Source: Desmonostoc muscorum FACHB-395 (GTDB lineage Bacteria; Cyanobacteriota; Cyanobacteriia; Cyanobacteriales; Nostocaceae). Taken from it: a stretch of DNA of 64,000 bases. The position numbers were made by a program, and so were the translations under genes. Position 1 is the stretch's first letter; every line of letters starts with the position of its first letter. Under the pieces are notes generated by a model. It saw only the letters and a list, made by a program, of their open reading frames with translations, had not been told where the DNA came from and ran no database searches. The stretch is from the NCBI RefSeq assembly GCF_014698035.1, contig NZ_JACJSF010000006.1:124001-188000 (forward strand). Reading direction: 5' to 3'. Below, piece by piece: positions 9,425 through 17,821 of this stretch.

Positions 9425-9736
9425 ATTTATTCAGAATAACCTCTCTAGTCTATGGGAACATGTGCAAGCACTAACTCTATCCAATGGGTGATTGAAGAAG
9501 AATTCAGAATTTAGAAATCAGTAATCTTGATGCTCTTTACGAGACGCTTTTGCTAAGAAGATAGCCGCAGGGGTAAGCGGACTCGCTATCTCTATGCTAT
9601 CTGCTTTTTGATCGGAATTCATTCTGAATTTGGAATCCTGATTCATGAATTTTGTGTGAACCTATGACAAATAACTTAGATAACTTTTAAAAATTATCTA
9701 AGTTTAGCTAGTTGTCAAAGTTAAAGTACTTATTTT
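9425..9736. other. Intergenic spacer with repeat debris and terminator-like hairpin
   Basis: No gene is seen. It holds imperfect repeats of GAATTCAGAATTTAG and GAATTCATTCTGAATTT (about 9500 and 9615), a degenerate dispersed-repeat segment (about 9545-9605), and the hairpin at 9673-9704. Confidence 0.4.
9673..9704 (-). terminator. Candidate terminator of ppk
   Basis: AACTTAGATAA-CTTTTAAAAA-TTATCTAAGTT is an 11-bp perfect inverted repeat 33 bp beyond the polyphosphate kinase stop. The stem is AT-rich and only a weak T-stretch follows leftward (TTATTTGTC), so efficiency is uncertain. Confidence 0.45.
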
Positions 9737-11914
9737 TTAATCAATCAAGTTTGAGGTTACACCAGTTGAGCGTAATGCCATATTCATAAGAATTTTTTGT
9801 GAATTGGCTTCTGGAGAATCATCATAAGGACGGCGTTGAATGTAAGTGCCATCGGCTTGTAATTCCCAAGCTTGGCGATTATCTGCGAGCATAATTCCCA
9901 TAATTTCTTGCAAATCTTTTGCAATATCTGGGTCTTTTATTGGGGTAATTACTTCGACTCGACGATCTAGGTTGCGGCGCATCCAGTCGGCACTGCCAAT
10001 AAAGATTTCCTCCTGTGTATTGTTATGAAAATAATAAATGCGAGAGTGTTCTAAAAAGCGACCAACGATACTGATAATGCGAATATTTTCACTAATATCT
10101 TTGAGTCCTGGACGCAAACAGCAAACGCCCCTGATAATTAAGTCTATTTGCACACCGGCGCGGGAAGCTTCATATAATGTGGCGATAATTTCTGGATCGA
10201 CTAGGGAATTCATTTTGGCAACAATGCGTCCAGAAAATCCATTTTGAACATTTTCAATTTCGCGGTGAATTAGTGCCAAAAAGCGATCGCGCATATTCAC
10301 AGGTGCAACCAGCAATTCTCGATAAGACTTTTGCAGGGAGTATCCTGTCAAGAAATTAAACAAATCTGTGATATCAGCACCTAATTCTTCACGGCAACTA
10401 AACAATCCCAAATCTGTATACAAGCGTGCTGTTTTGGGATTATAGTTACCAGTGCCAATATGCACGTAGCGGCGTATTCGATCTTTTTCCCGCCGTACCA
10501 CCATGACGGTTTTACTGTGGGTTTTCAGCCCCACTAAACCATAGACTACATGAACTCCAACTCTTTCTAGTCGTTTTGCCCAGTAAATATTATTTTCCTC
10601 ATCAAATCGCGCCTTTAATTCCACGAGTACAGATACCTGCTTATCATTTTCGGCGGCGGCGATTAGGGCGTTAACTATGGGCGAGTCACCAGAAGTCCGG
10701 TAAAGGGTCATCTTGATGGCTAAAACATTCGGATCGTAGGCAGCATGGGTAATAAAGCGCACCACTGTAGCCGAAAAGGATTGATAGGGATGGTGTACTA
10801 GCAAATCCTTTTCCCGAATCACAGCAAAAAAGTCTTTTCCTTCGTCCGTCTCCAGCGTATCTGGATCTAAACTCGGTTCCCTCAGCCTTTGCAGGCGTAA
10901 TGGTACAACAGATTGGCGTGGTGGATCTTTGAGTTCTGGCAATGGCAAGGACATAAAATACATCAAATCCCGCAGTCCCAAAAGACCGTCTACTTCGTAG
11001 AGATCGCTTTCTGTTAATTCCAAATCATGCAATAATCGCGATCGCACTATTTCAGGAGTCTGGGATTGAATTTCTAGCCGCACTGGACTCCCGCCTAGCC
11101 GCCGTTTTCGTAATTCCTGTTCAATCGCTAACAACAAATCATCTGCTTCATCTTCTTCTAAGACCAAATCGGCATCACGGGTAATGCGGAACGGATGATA
11201 TTCTTGAATATTCATCCCTGGAAATAGAGATTCCAAGTTATGAGCGATCGCTTGTTCTAAAGGTACTCCAGTCCAGTGAGCAGGTTTGTCGCTATTTTGT
11301 CCCAACTCCGGCGGTATCGGTAAAAATCGTGGGAGAACACTGGGAACTTTAACTCTGGCAAAGAATTCTTCTTCTGTGTCTGGGTTTTTGACCACAACAG
11401 CCAGATTCAGACTGAGATTAGAAATAAAAGGAAAGGGATGACTAGGATCAACAGCCAGAGGAGTCAAAACTGGAAAGACTTGTTCCTCAAAATAATTGTT
11501 GAGATGAGTTCGCTGTTTTTGATTCAAATCTATGTAATCCAGAATATGGATGCCATGATTTGCTAGTAGAGGACGAAGTACTTGTTCAAAATGTTGATGC
11601 TCTTTTTTTACATGGGGAATCAGGGTAGACCTAATATCATCTAGCTGTTGTTGTGGTGTCCGACCATCGGGAGTCAACAGGCTAACTTTCGCCTCTACTT
11701 GTTGCTTTAAACCAGCAACACGCACCATGAAAAACTCATCCAAATTAGAGTTGAAGATTGCTAAAAACTTGAGGCGTTCGAGAAGAGGCGTGCGATCGTC
11801 ACAAGCTTCATGTAATACCCTGGCATTAAATTGTAGCCAGCTTAACTCCCGGTTAAGATAATATTGTGGATCGTTTAAATTGATGGGATTGGCGCTTTTT
11901 TTAGATTTTGCCAT
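9737..11914 (-). CDS. ppk1: Polyphosphate kinase 1
   Basis: 725 residues from the ATG at 11914 (MAKSKKSANPINLNDPQYYL). The frame opens further to 11986, but the extra 24 residues are not family-like, so 11914 is preferred. The enzyme reversibly transfers the gamma phosphate of ATP to polyphosphate. The N-terminal domain starts with YYLNRELSWLQFNARVLHEA. The catalytic phospholipase-D-like domains contain VLVELKARFDEENNIYWAKR, the histidine of THSKTVMVV (His466) and that of VHIGTGNYNPKTA (His485). These are 19 residues apart, as in E. coli His435/His454. The length is close to the family norm. It is cytoplasmic or membrane-associated and transcribed alone. Confidence 0.97.
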   Translation of the reverse strand: MAKSKKSANPINLNDPQYYLNRELSWLQFNARVLHEACDDRTPLLERLKFLAIFNSNLDEFFMVRVAGLKQQVEAKVSLLTPDGRTPQQQLDDIRSTLIPHVKKEHQHFEQVLRPLLANHGIHILDYIDLNQKQRTHLNNYFEEQVFPVLTPLAVDPSHPFPFISNLSLNLAVVVKNPDTEEEFFARVKVPSVLPRFLPIPPELGQNSDKPAHWTGVPLEQAIAHNLESLFPGMNIQEYHPFRITRDADLVLEEDEADDLLLAIEQELRKRRLGGSPVRLEIQSQTPEIVRSRLLHDLELTESDLYEVDGLLGLRDLMYFMSLPLPELKDPPRQSVVPLRLQRLREPSLDPDTLETDEGKDFFAVIREKDLLVHHPYQSFSATVVRFITHAAYDPNVLAIKMTLYRTSGDSPIVNALIAAAENDKQVSVLVELKARFDEENNIYWAKRLERVGVHVVYGLVGLKTHSKTVMVVRREKDRIRRYVHIGTGNYNPKTARLYTDLGLFSCREELGADITDLFNFLTGYSLQKSYRELLVAPVNMRDRFLALIHREIENVQNGFSGRIVAKMNSLVDPEIIATLYEASRAGVQIDLIIRGVCCLRPGLKDISENIRIISIVGRFLEHSRIYYFHNNTQEEIFIGSADWMRRNLDRRVEVITPIKDPDIAKDLQEIMGIMLADNRQAWELQADGTYIQRRPYDDSPEANSQKILMNMALRSTGVTSNLID

Positions 11915-12038
11915 AACGATCTTAGGGTAGCCAGATGTAGCCCATACAGATGGAGAACAATACACATAGTAAATTAAATCGGGCATCCAAGTGAAGCGGT
12001 TTGTCCCTAATTGTCGCTTTTAGAAAAATCTTAAAAAT

Positions 12039-15000
12039 TTATTTTTCTTGAGTTTCTTTTTTCTCCTGAGTTTCTTTAGCGGCTGCGGCAATCGGTAATT
12101 GCAGATTTTGGTCGTATATAAATTCTTTATTAATTGCTACTTCTAATTTTGGTAAAGTGTTGCTGCTGGCGATGCCATCTTGAACAGGAACGCGCAATGT
12201 ATAGTTACCAACGGGAACAGCATCTAAACGGTAAAGACCAAATTGATCAGTCACAGACGATACTACTCGTTTGCCTTGAGCATCAACTAGTTCTACTTCC
12301 ACATTTGGTATTGGCTGACCTGCCACATCAGTAATTTTGCCTGCCATACCATATTCTAATCTAACGGGGAAATCTAATTGAGTCACAGCTGCACCTGCTA
12401 CTTCCGCAACTATAGAAGTTTTCCGCACAGCAACTTCAATTGGTAATTCGTCTGGGTCTAGTGCAATTACATAGACACCTTCTCGCAAGTTACCAACAAA
12501 GAAATTACCTTGAGCATCTATTTTAGCTGTACCGACACTGCGACCACGGTTATCGTAAACATTTATAATACCGCCACCAAGGTCTGCACCATTTCTGTCA
12601 CCTTGAACAACCATTCGTCCAGCGATCGCTCCTCTGTCTTTGCTAACTGTGCTATATTCAGCCGGTGACACTCTACCGCCAGCAAATGATAAATCTGATA
12701 CTAAGGATATGGTCAGGCGATCGTCCCCAATGCCACCAAGAATGTTTCTATTTCTAGAGGGGATGCCTTGATAATCAATTGAGGCGAATAATCCTGGCAC
12801 TATCCGCATACTAGCACCTACAACCGGCCCAACTTCTCCATCTCTATATCCTAGTCCTAAGCGCCAACTCAGACCATAAAGGCTAGGAGAGCTATAATTC
12901 AGTCCCAAAGTGTAACGAGTCGCTAAATCACCACCCGATTCAGTCCCGAAGGATACTAAATAATCACGGCTTAGGTTATAGCCAAAATCTGTTGAATAGA
13001 TATCACCAAAAGAGTTAAAAGATAATCTGCTATTTCTTGTTGGTTGGTAAAAGGCATTTAATGAATAGTTGCCAAAATAATCTGGTGTACCTCTCAAAGA
13101 CAAGTTAGACAATGGACGGAATGAAAAAGTTGGCAGAATGTAATTACTTGAATCACTTTGGTTTTGGTAACTACGGGCAATAAAGCCTAAACTCAAATTA
13201 TTACTGAATTTATATCTGACATCTAGAGCGTTGTTCTTGCGATCGCGTGACTGATCGTTGCTGCTAAAATAGCCTGTTGGATATAATTCAGAAACTCCCA
13301 AAATTTGCAAACGATCCAACTGAATATCCAAATTAGCCGCATAACCTAACTCACCGTTAGAAGTACCAGCATTCGCTGATAAAATTACAGGATTTGCCAA
13401 ACGCCAAGCAAAACCTGCCTGCGCTTGTGTACCATCAGCTAATAATTGTGCAGAGCTTTCCAACGTTAAATTATCAGAAATACCCTGGCGTATTTGATAA
13501 AATCCAGCCAATTTGCCTGATTGAGTCGAAGGAAAATCATCCAATAAATTATTTTGGATATAGTTACCAGTTAATCCTATACCGGCTAGCTGCACATTAC
13601 CGCCTGCTGGTAACAATAAATCTGAAGCATTAAGTCTTAAAGAACGAACTTCTGTAGGTACGCTGAAATTATTGCGGTCAAATACAAACAGCTCAATATC
13701 ATTACTTTGACCCGTGGGCAAATTGACACCTGCAAATTCATATTCTCCACCTAGTCCTACCTGCTGTTGGGCAACCACTACGCCACTAACTCTTAACTGA
13801 ACAAAACTGGCTGGGGGAACTACACCGCGAAATGTTTGTACCGGTTGTGAACGTCTTGGAAGAAGCTCATTAGCGCTATAACTTGTATTAAACCTGTCAA
13901 TCGGTAGATTAGTGTAACCAATCTGCACTCCCGTTAAATTGAGATTAGTAGCTAAAGGATTTAACCCAATTTGTTGGCGACCTATTTGATAAAGCATTCG
14001 CCCTGAGCGTTTAAAGTAAAAATATTCACTTAGTTGAGGCTGGTTAACAAAATCATTCTCTAAACGCAACCGCCACGCACCACCTCCTAAACGCCCACCC
14101 AAAAGAGAAGAACTACGCCAGTTTGTATTACCAGAATTACTGTAATAATTTAACTCTTGCCGGAAATTAGATAAACCACTGCTAGGAGGTCTGACTTCAG
14201 GCTTGAGGTCAATTGCCTGATTTCCTGATTCTCCACTACCTCTGCGCCAAGGTAAATCAACATTCAAAGCTAAATCTGAAGTTTTTAGCTCTATTTCGGT
14301 AAGTAGTTTCTCTTTTAGGAAAGTATCACGAATATAAGTAATACCCTTAATTTTTTTTAAGTCTGACTCTGTAACAGTTACTACACCTAAAGGTGTTTTC
14401 AGTTGGGTTTTTCCGACATCAATATCTTCAACCGTAAATCCAGCAATTTGGGCAAAATCAAACAGTGGAATTAATAATTTCCCTTCCTCTGGAATAACTT
14501 CTAAACTCCCAACTTCCTGTCCATTAATGAATACTCCTACTAATAAGTTTTTAGCTTCAGCCAAGATATTATTAATAGGAGTATTTTGAGTAGGATTATC
14601 CTTCCCCGTTGAATTTTTTAAAGTATTACTGCCAGGATAAATTGGAATAACTATATTGTTAATGTTTTGCTCTTTGTCAGGAAAATTCGGATTTTTTACA
14701 TCATTATTCTGAGCAGAATTCCTGATATTTCTTAGAGTACTTTTGATGTCACTAACACCTGAATACTGAGAGACTGCTAAGGGTTTGATACTTTGATCCA
14801 CAACCTGTTGACTAAGTTGCTTGGTATCAGAATCTAGAGTATTCTCAGCAGTTATGTTACTAGCTGTAATGTTTTCATTGTCTACCTTGTAAGAATCCTG
14901 TGATTTATCCGTGGAAAACTCAGGTGGTAATGTTTCTGGTGGTGAAGGAGTTGCAATTGCTCCGGCAAATGCTTTATGTTCTTGAATAACTCTAGTATCT

Positions 15001-15077
15001 AACTGTGTTTTAAAAGAACCATTCTCTGACTGTATAATTGTAATTGGTGGGGGGGATGCTGAAGGTTGGTAGAGCAT
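12039..15077 (-). CDS. Usher-like outer-membrane protein with C-terminal carboxypeptidase-regulatory-like domains
   Basis: 1012 residues from the first canonical start. Residues about 1-175 are a low-complexity polar region. About 176-280 contain LLVGVFINGQEVGSLEVIP and LLIPLFDFAQIAGF, recalling the usher N-terminal domain. About 300-790 are a long run of alternating beta-strand sequence (RLRLENDFVNQP, YQIGRQQIGLNP, LSLGFIARSYQN) typical of an outer-membrane barrel. At about 411-470 comes FRGVVPPASFVQLRVSGV...LPTGQSNDIELFVFD, which matches the plug-domain pattern of fimbrial ushers. The C-terminus has two beta-sandwich repeats (about 816-880 and 905-975, e.g. VEVELVDAQGKRV, GLYRLDAVPVGNYTLRV). 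It lies last in a leftward set behind a PapD-like chaperone. The called start lacks a signal peptide; see findings. Usher function is inference from motifs plus context. Confidence 0.65.
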   Translation of the reverse strand: MLYQPSASPPPITIIQSENGSFKTQLDTRVIQEHKAFAGAIATPSPPETLPPEFSTDKSQDSYKVDNENITASNITAENTLDSDTKQLSQQVVDQSIKPLAVSQYSGVSDIKSTLRNIRNSAQNNDVKNPNFPDKEQNINNIVIPIYPGSNTLKNSTGKDNPTQNTPINNILAEAKNLLVGVFINGQEVGSLEVIPEEGKLLIPLFDFAQIAGFTVEDIDVGKTQLKTPLGVVTVTESDLKKIKGITYIRDTFLKEKLLTEIELKTSDLALNVDLPWRRGSGESGNQAIDLKPEVRPPSSGLSNFRQELNYYSNSGNTNWRSSSLLGGRLGGGAWRLRLENDFVNQPQLSEYFYFKRSGRMLYQIGRQQIGLNPLATNLNLTGVQIGYTNLPIDRFNTSYSANELLPRRSQPVQTFRGVVPPASFVQLRVSGVVVAQQQVGLGGEYEFAGVNLPTGQSNDIELFVFDRNNFSVPTEVRSLRLNASDLLLPAGGNVQLAGIGLTGNYIQNNLLDDFPSTQSGKLAGFYQIRQGISDNLTLESSAQLLADGTQAQAGFAWRLANPVILSANAGTSNGELGYAANLDIQLDRLQILGVSELYPTGYFSSNDQSRDRKNNALDVRYKFSNNLSLGFIARSYQNQSDSSNYILPTFSFRPLSNLSLRGTPDYFGNYSLNAFYQPTRNSRLSFNSFGDIYSTDFGYNLSRDYLVSFGTESGGDLATRYTLGLNYSSPSLYGLSWRLGLGYRDGEVGPVVGASMRIVPGLFASIDYQGIPSRNRNILGGIGDDRLTISLVSDLSFAGGRVSPAEYSTVSKDRGAIAGRMVVQGDRNGADLGGGIINVYDNRGRSVGTAKIDAQGNFFVGNLREGVYVIALDPDELPIEVAVRKTSIVAEVAGAAVTQLDFPVRLEYGMAGKITDVAGQPIPNVEVELVDAQGKRVVSSVTDQFGLYRLDAVPVGNYTLRVPVQDGIASSNTLPKLEVAINKEFIYDQNLQLPIAAAAKETQEKKETQEK

Positions 15078-15287
15078 AAACTGAAGTACACAAATTTGTA
15101 TGGGTAGCCTAAGAAACTTCCCGGCTATAAATCATTCCTGGGAAGATAAATAAACTTGGTTAGCGAAATTTAAGCTTTTATAAACCCAAAAGCTAAAACA
15201 CATTTATTTTGCACATTTAAATTCCATCCAACTCGTGGAATGAGGATCTTACCCAGACCAATTAACGCAATTTAAATGTGGAATAGT

Positions 15288-16277
15288 TTATCTGCGATGC
15301 TGAGGATTTTTAAGAGAATTTCTTAATTTTTGAGAAACAGGCTGAGTTTGAGTGTTGATATTGTTAGCTAGTGGAGCATTAATGGGCACTGTAAAAGGTA
15401 TGCCTTTTTTAATCGCTACACCATTTAGTTTCCCATTTATATCCAAGACATAATTACCAGGGGGTAAGTTTTTAGTAATTGGTAGCAAAACTCGACGACG
15501 ACTATCAGGTAAAATTGGTGTTGTAGGTAAAAATCCTACATCCACTAAAGGCCCGGTCTTTTTGTCCTCTGGTTTTTCTAAATTAGCTATGGGTTTTGTC
15601 GCCTCAGCACCTGGATATTTAGCAGCCGGCCAAATAGCATATTGACCTTCCATCTGCACAGATGCGTTACCTTGGCTAGAAATATCAAAGACGGCATTGA
15701 GAGCATTTGGTTTGGTATTTACGCTCACAGAATTTAATACACCAATTTTCTTGACATCTCCTACATAGGCATATATTGCAACTCCTAATTTGCCAATTAA
15801 AGTTACACCTTTAGTGCGTGAAGTCGTCCGAGGTATTTCTTCAACAAAAAGTACTGCTCGATGTTCACCTGATTGGGGTTTAACTCTAGGATGGATGGCG
15901 AAACGAACAGTTTGTGAGCCACCAGGTGGAATTGTAAATCTAGAGGGGGTAAAAATAATCCACTGCTCTAATGATTGTTCCTTAGGAGGAATCACTTGCA
16001 ATTTATTTTCCTCATTCAGCATCCACGATTGCACATAAACCTTAAGTTCAACTGGTTGAGAATCAAGGTTTAAAATCCGAACAGCTTGAGAGCGTGTTTT
16101 ATTGCTGTTCATATCTATGTGAAACCGGGGTGGACTCACACCAATATTAATTGCCATTGCTGGAGGTATACTTAGAGCTAATGCTCCTATTAGACCCAAA
16201 GCAATATTTATTGATTTTGGCAAGATCGGGATTAAATTCTTCACTTTCAAGCACACCATAAAGCAATTATTTTCCAA
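15288..16277 (-). CDS. PapD-like periplasmic fimbrial chaperone
   Basis: 329 residues; an alternative start at Met7 fits the signal peptide better. The signal peptide (NIALGLIGALALSIPPAMA) is cleaved before INIGVSPPRFHIDM, which resembles the first strand of pilus chaperones. Residues about 60-160 show the family's N-terminal Ig-fold pattern: VRILNLDSQPVELKVYVQSW, WIIFTPSRFTIPPGGSQTVR and GEHRAVLFVEEIPR, parallel to the PapD TPxxFxLxPgxxQxvRi and ExxFwlxIxxIP signatures. The C-terminal half is a second beta domain. Such chaperones donate a strand to fibre subunits in the periplasm and deliver them to an usher. It begins 15 bp after the upstream subunit-like gene and is followed by the usher-like gene, so the three are probably one operon. 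The family is recognised with fair confidence; subunits are not proven. Confidence 0.75.
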   Translation of the reverse strand: MENNCFMVCLKVKNLIPILPKSINIALGLIGALALSIPPAMAINIGVSPPRFHIDMNSNKTRSQAVRILNLDSQPVELKVYVQSWMLNEENKLQVIPPKEQSLEQWIIFTPSRFTIPPGGSQTVRFAIHPRVKPQSGEHRAVLFVEEIPRTTSRTKGVTLIGKLGVAIYAYVGDVKKIGVLNSVSVNTKPNALNAVFDISSQGNASVQMEGQYAIWPAAKYPGAEATKPIANLEKPEDKKTGPLVDVGFLPTTPILPDSRRRVLLPITKNLPPGNYVLDINGKLNGVAIKKGIPFTVPINAPLANNINTQTQPVSQKLRNSLKNPQHRR

Positions 16278-16292
16278 ATCTAAGTACAGAAA

Positions 16293-16856
16293 TTAACGAC
16301 GGTCTACTACTACCGCTAATTCCCCAGCATATTGACCTGCAACTTGAGTACCAGAAACGTCCATCTTTAAGCGGAATCCGCCCTGTACCAAAGCTGTATT
16401 ACTATTGGAGTCGCGAGAAATTTCAATGATGGGTAATGGCTCTACAACAACTTGAACCGCAGAATTAGAGCGCTGTTCACTGCTAATTGCATTACTCCTG
16501 CCATTTTCGGCTTTCATCTCATAAGTGGCATAAAGTAAGTTCACTTGGTCTACAGGAACACGCATCTGCCAAATATTAGGAAATTCCCGAACAATCAAAG
16601 TATTAAATTGGGGAGGTGCTGATAAATCTCCTGGATTATTCACTGACTCACTTTTGGCAGTCACAGAAATTTCTGATTGTGAGATGGGAGGAATTCTCAA
16701 CCTTTGGGGAGTCGCTAACTGGTAAATCTCTGTAGGTTCAACTGCGGGGGTAAATTGTGCCACAGTCCGTGTTTGTGGACACGCTAACATAGCTATACTG
16801 ACAGCTATGAAATTGAGTAAGTAGCGTTTGCAACTCTTAGTTAAGTGCCGTGGCAT
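16293..16856 (-). CDS. Small exported fimbrial-subunit-like protein
   Basis: 187 residues with an N-terminal signal peptide (RYLLNFIAVSIAMLACPQ, cleavage probably near TVAQ). The mature part is rich in beta strand (IWQMRVPVDQVNLLYATYEM, SAVQVVVEPLPIIEISRD). It ends GGFRLKMDVSGTQVAGQYAG-ELAVVVDRR: the AGxYxGxLxV ending is the pattern seen at the C-terminus of many chaperone-usher subunits, and the neighbouring 17088-17699 protein shares it. It lies between that protein and the chaperone. It may be a minor subunit, an initiator or an assembly factor. I recognise no named family, so the role rests on the ending motif, export signal and context. Confidence 0.55.
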   Translation of the reverse strand: MPRHLTKSCKRYLLNFIAVSIAMLACPQTRTVAQFTPAVEPTEIYQLATPQRLRIPPISQSEISVTAKSESVNNPGDLSAPPQFNTLIVREFPNIWQMRVPVDQVNLLYATYEMKAENGRSNAISSEQRSNSAVQVVVEPLPIIEISRDSNSNTALVQGGFRLKMDVSGTQVAGQYAGELAVVVDRR

Positions 16857-16936
16857 ATTGCTAAATTGTTCACACTCAAATCATGTGTACAGGTCAAATC
16901 TTTACTGAACTTTGTTGCTAATGGATTTAATATGGG

Positions 16937-16974
16937 AAATATCCCCCCAGGTTCTAGGGAATTGGGGAGATATT
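16937..16974 (-). terminator. Stem-loop between pilin-like gene and downstream genes
   Basis: Reading leftward, AATATCTCCCC is followed after about 17 bases by GGGGGATATTT, an inverted repeat of about 10 bp with one bulge. It lies in the 231-bp gap behind the likely major subunit gene. In known fimbrial operons a stem-loop here often lowers expression of downstream assembly genes relative to the pilin; that role here is inference. No long T-run follows. Confidence 0.4.
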
Positions 16975-17087
16975 AAAGAAGTTAACTAACTTCCTAAAAC
17001 ATCTAGCAGTGGGAGAATAATCTGTCTTTTTCTTACCAAGTTTTGAGGCAGATTTTTCTATTACCACTCAACAGAAGATTCCGTAGA

Positions 17088-17699
17088 TTATGGTCTGTAA
17101 GCTTCAACTGTCAGAGTACCATCGTAGCTTCCTGCTGGTGAAGTAGCACTGATTGGGATGTCCAAACCAATGTCACTTGCAGTCGTGTGAGTTAAGCCTA
17201 GAGCTGTTTTTGCGCCTATTGAACCAGAGTTAACAGTAACTGCAAGAGTGTTACTATATGTTGCGTCTGTAAATGTACCCGGTGTAATACCGACTGTGTA
17301 ACTTCCTGTAGGACTGTTAGACCAAACAATATAAGCACCAGTAATGGTTTTGGATACGCTTGTTCCAGTTAATGCGAAGGGGGATGTAGTATCAAGAGGA
17401 GTACCAGCAGGACCAGCAGTTTGGTCACTACCTATGTAAGCGGGGGGAGTAGTACCAGTAAGTGCATTTAATACTCCTGTTCCTGTGGCTAAATCAGATG
17501 GAGCAATAACTACATTAGCGTTTTGAACAGTTCTTAAGAAAAGAATTTCAGGAACAGAGACATTAACGTTAATTGTGCTGGTCGGGCCTGAACCTTGAGC
17601 AATTTGAGCATTAGCAGGCGCAGAAAGAATCGCACCACCAAGAGCAGCAGTACCAAAAGCAGCAAGAGCTAAAAATTTGTTCTTCATATTGGAAAACAT
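17088..17699 (-). CDS. Exported pilin-like protein (candidate major fibre subunit)
   Basis: 203 residues, with a signal peptide KFLALAAFGTAALGG and an AxA cleavage site at APANAQIAQ. Starts are Met1 (17699) or Met5 (17687). The mature protein opens with STINVNVSVPEILFLRT, is Thr/Ser/Gly/Ala-rich with few charged residues and no cysteine, and ends SPAGSYDGTLTVEAYRP. A beta-rich, low-charge chain with an AGxYxGxLxV ending is what fimbrial subunits of the CS1/DUF4402/spore-coat-U-like types look like. It is the first of the small genes ahead of the chaperone and usher. The 5' leader is about 110 bp and contains a very strong Shine-Dalgarno-like element far from the start (see findings). The subunit role is inference. 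Confidence 0.6.
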   Translation of the reverse strand: MFSNMKNKFLALAAFGTAALGGAILSAPANAQIAQGSGPTSTINVNVSVPEILFLRTVQNANVVIAPSDLATGTGVLNALTGTTPPAYIGSDQTAGPAGTPLDTTSPFALTGTSVSKTITGAYIVWSNSPTGSYTVGITPGTFTDATYSNTLAVTVNSGSIGAKTALGLTHTTASDIGLDIPISATSPAGSYDGTLTVEAYRP

Positions 17700-17821
17700 G
17701 TCCCTATTTTTTCGTGTTGACTGTTAGCAAATTTCGTGAACTCGATAGTTTGTCTAGAAATGGTTGAAATTTTAGTGAAACCGCAACCAATTAAATTTTG
17801 TTTTGAACAATCACCTCCTGT

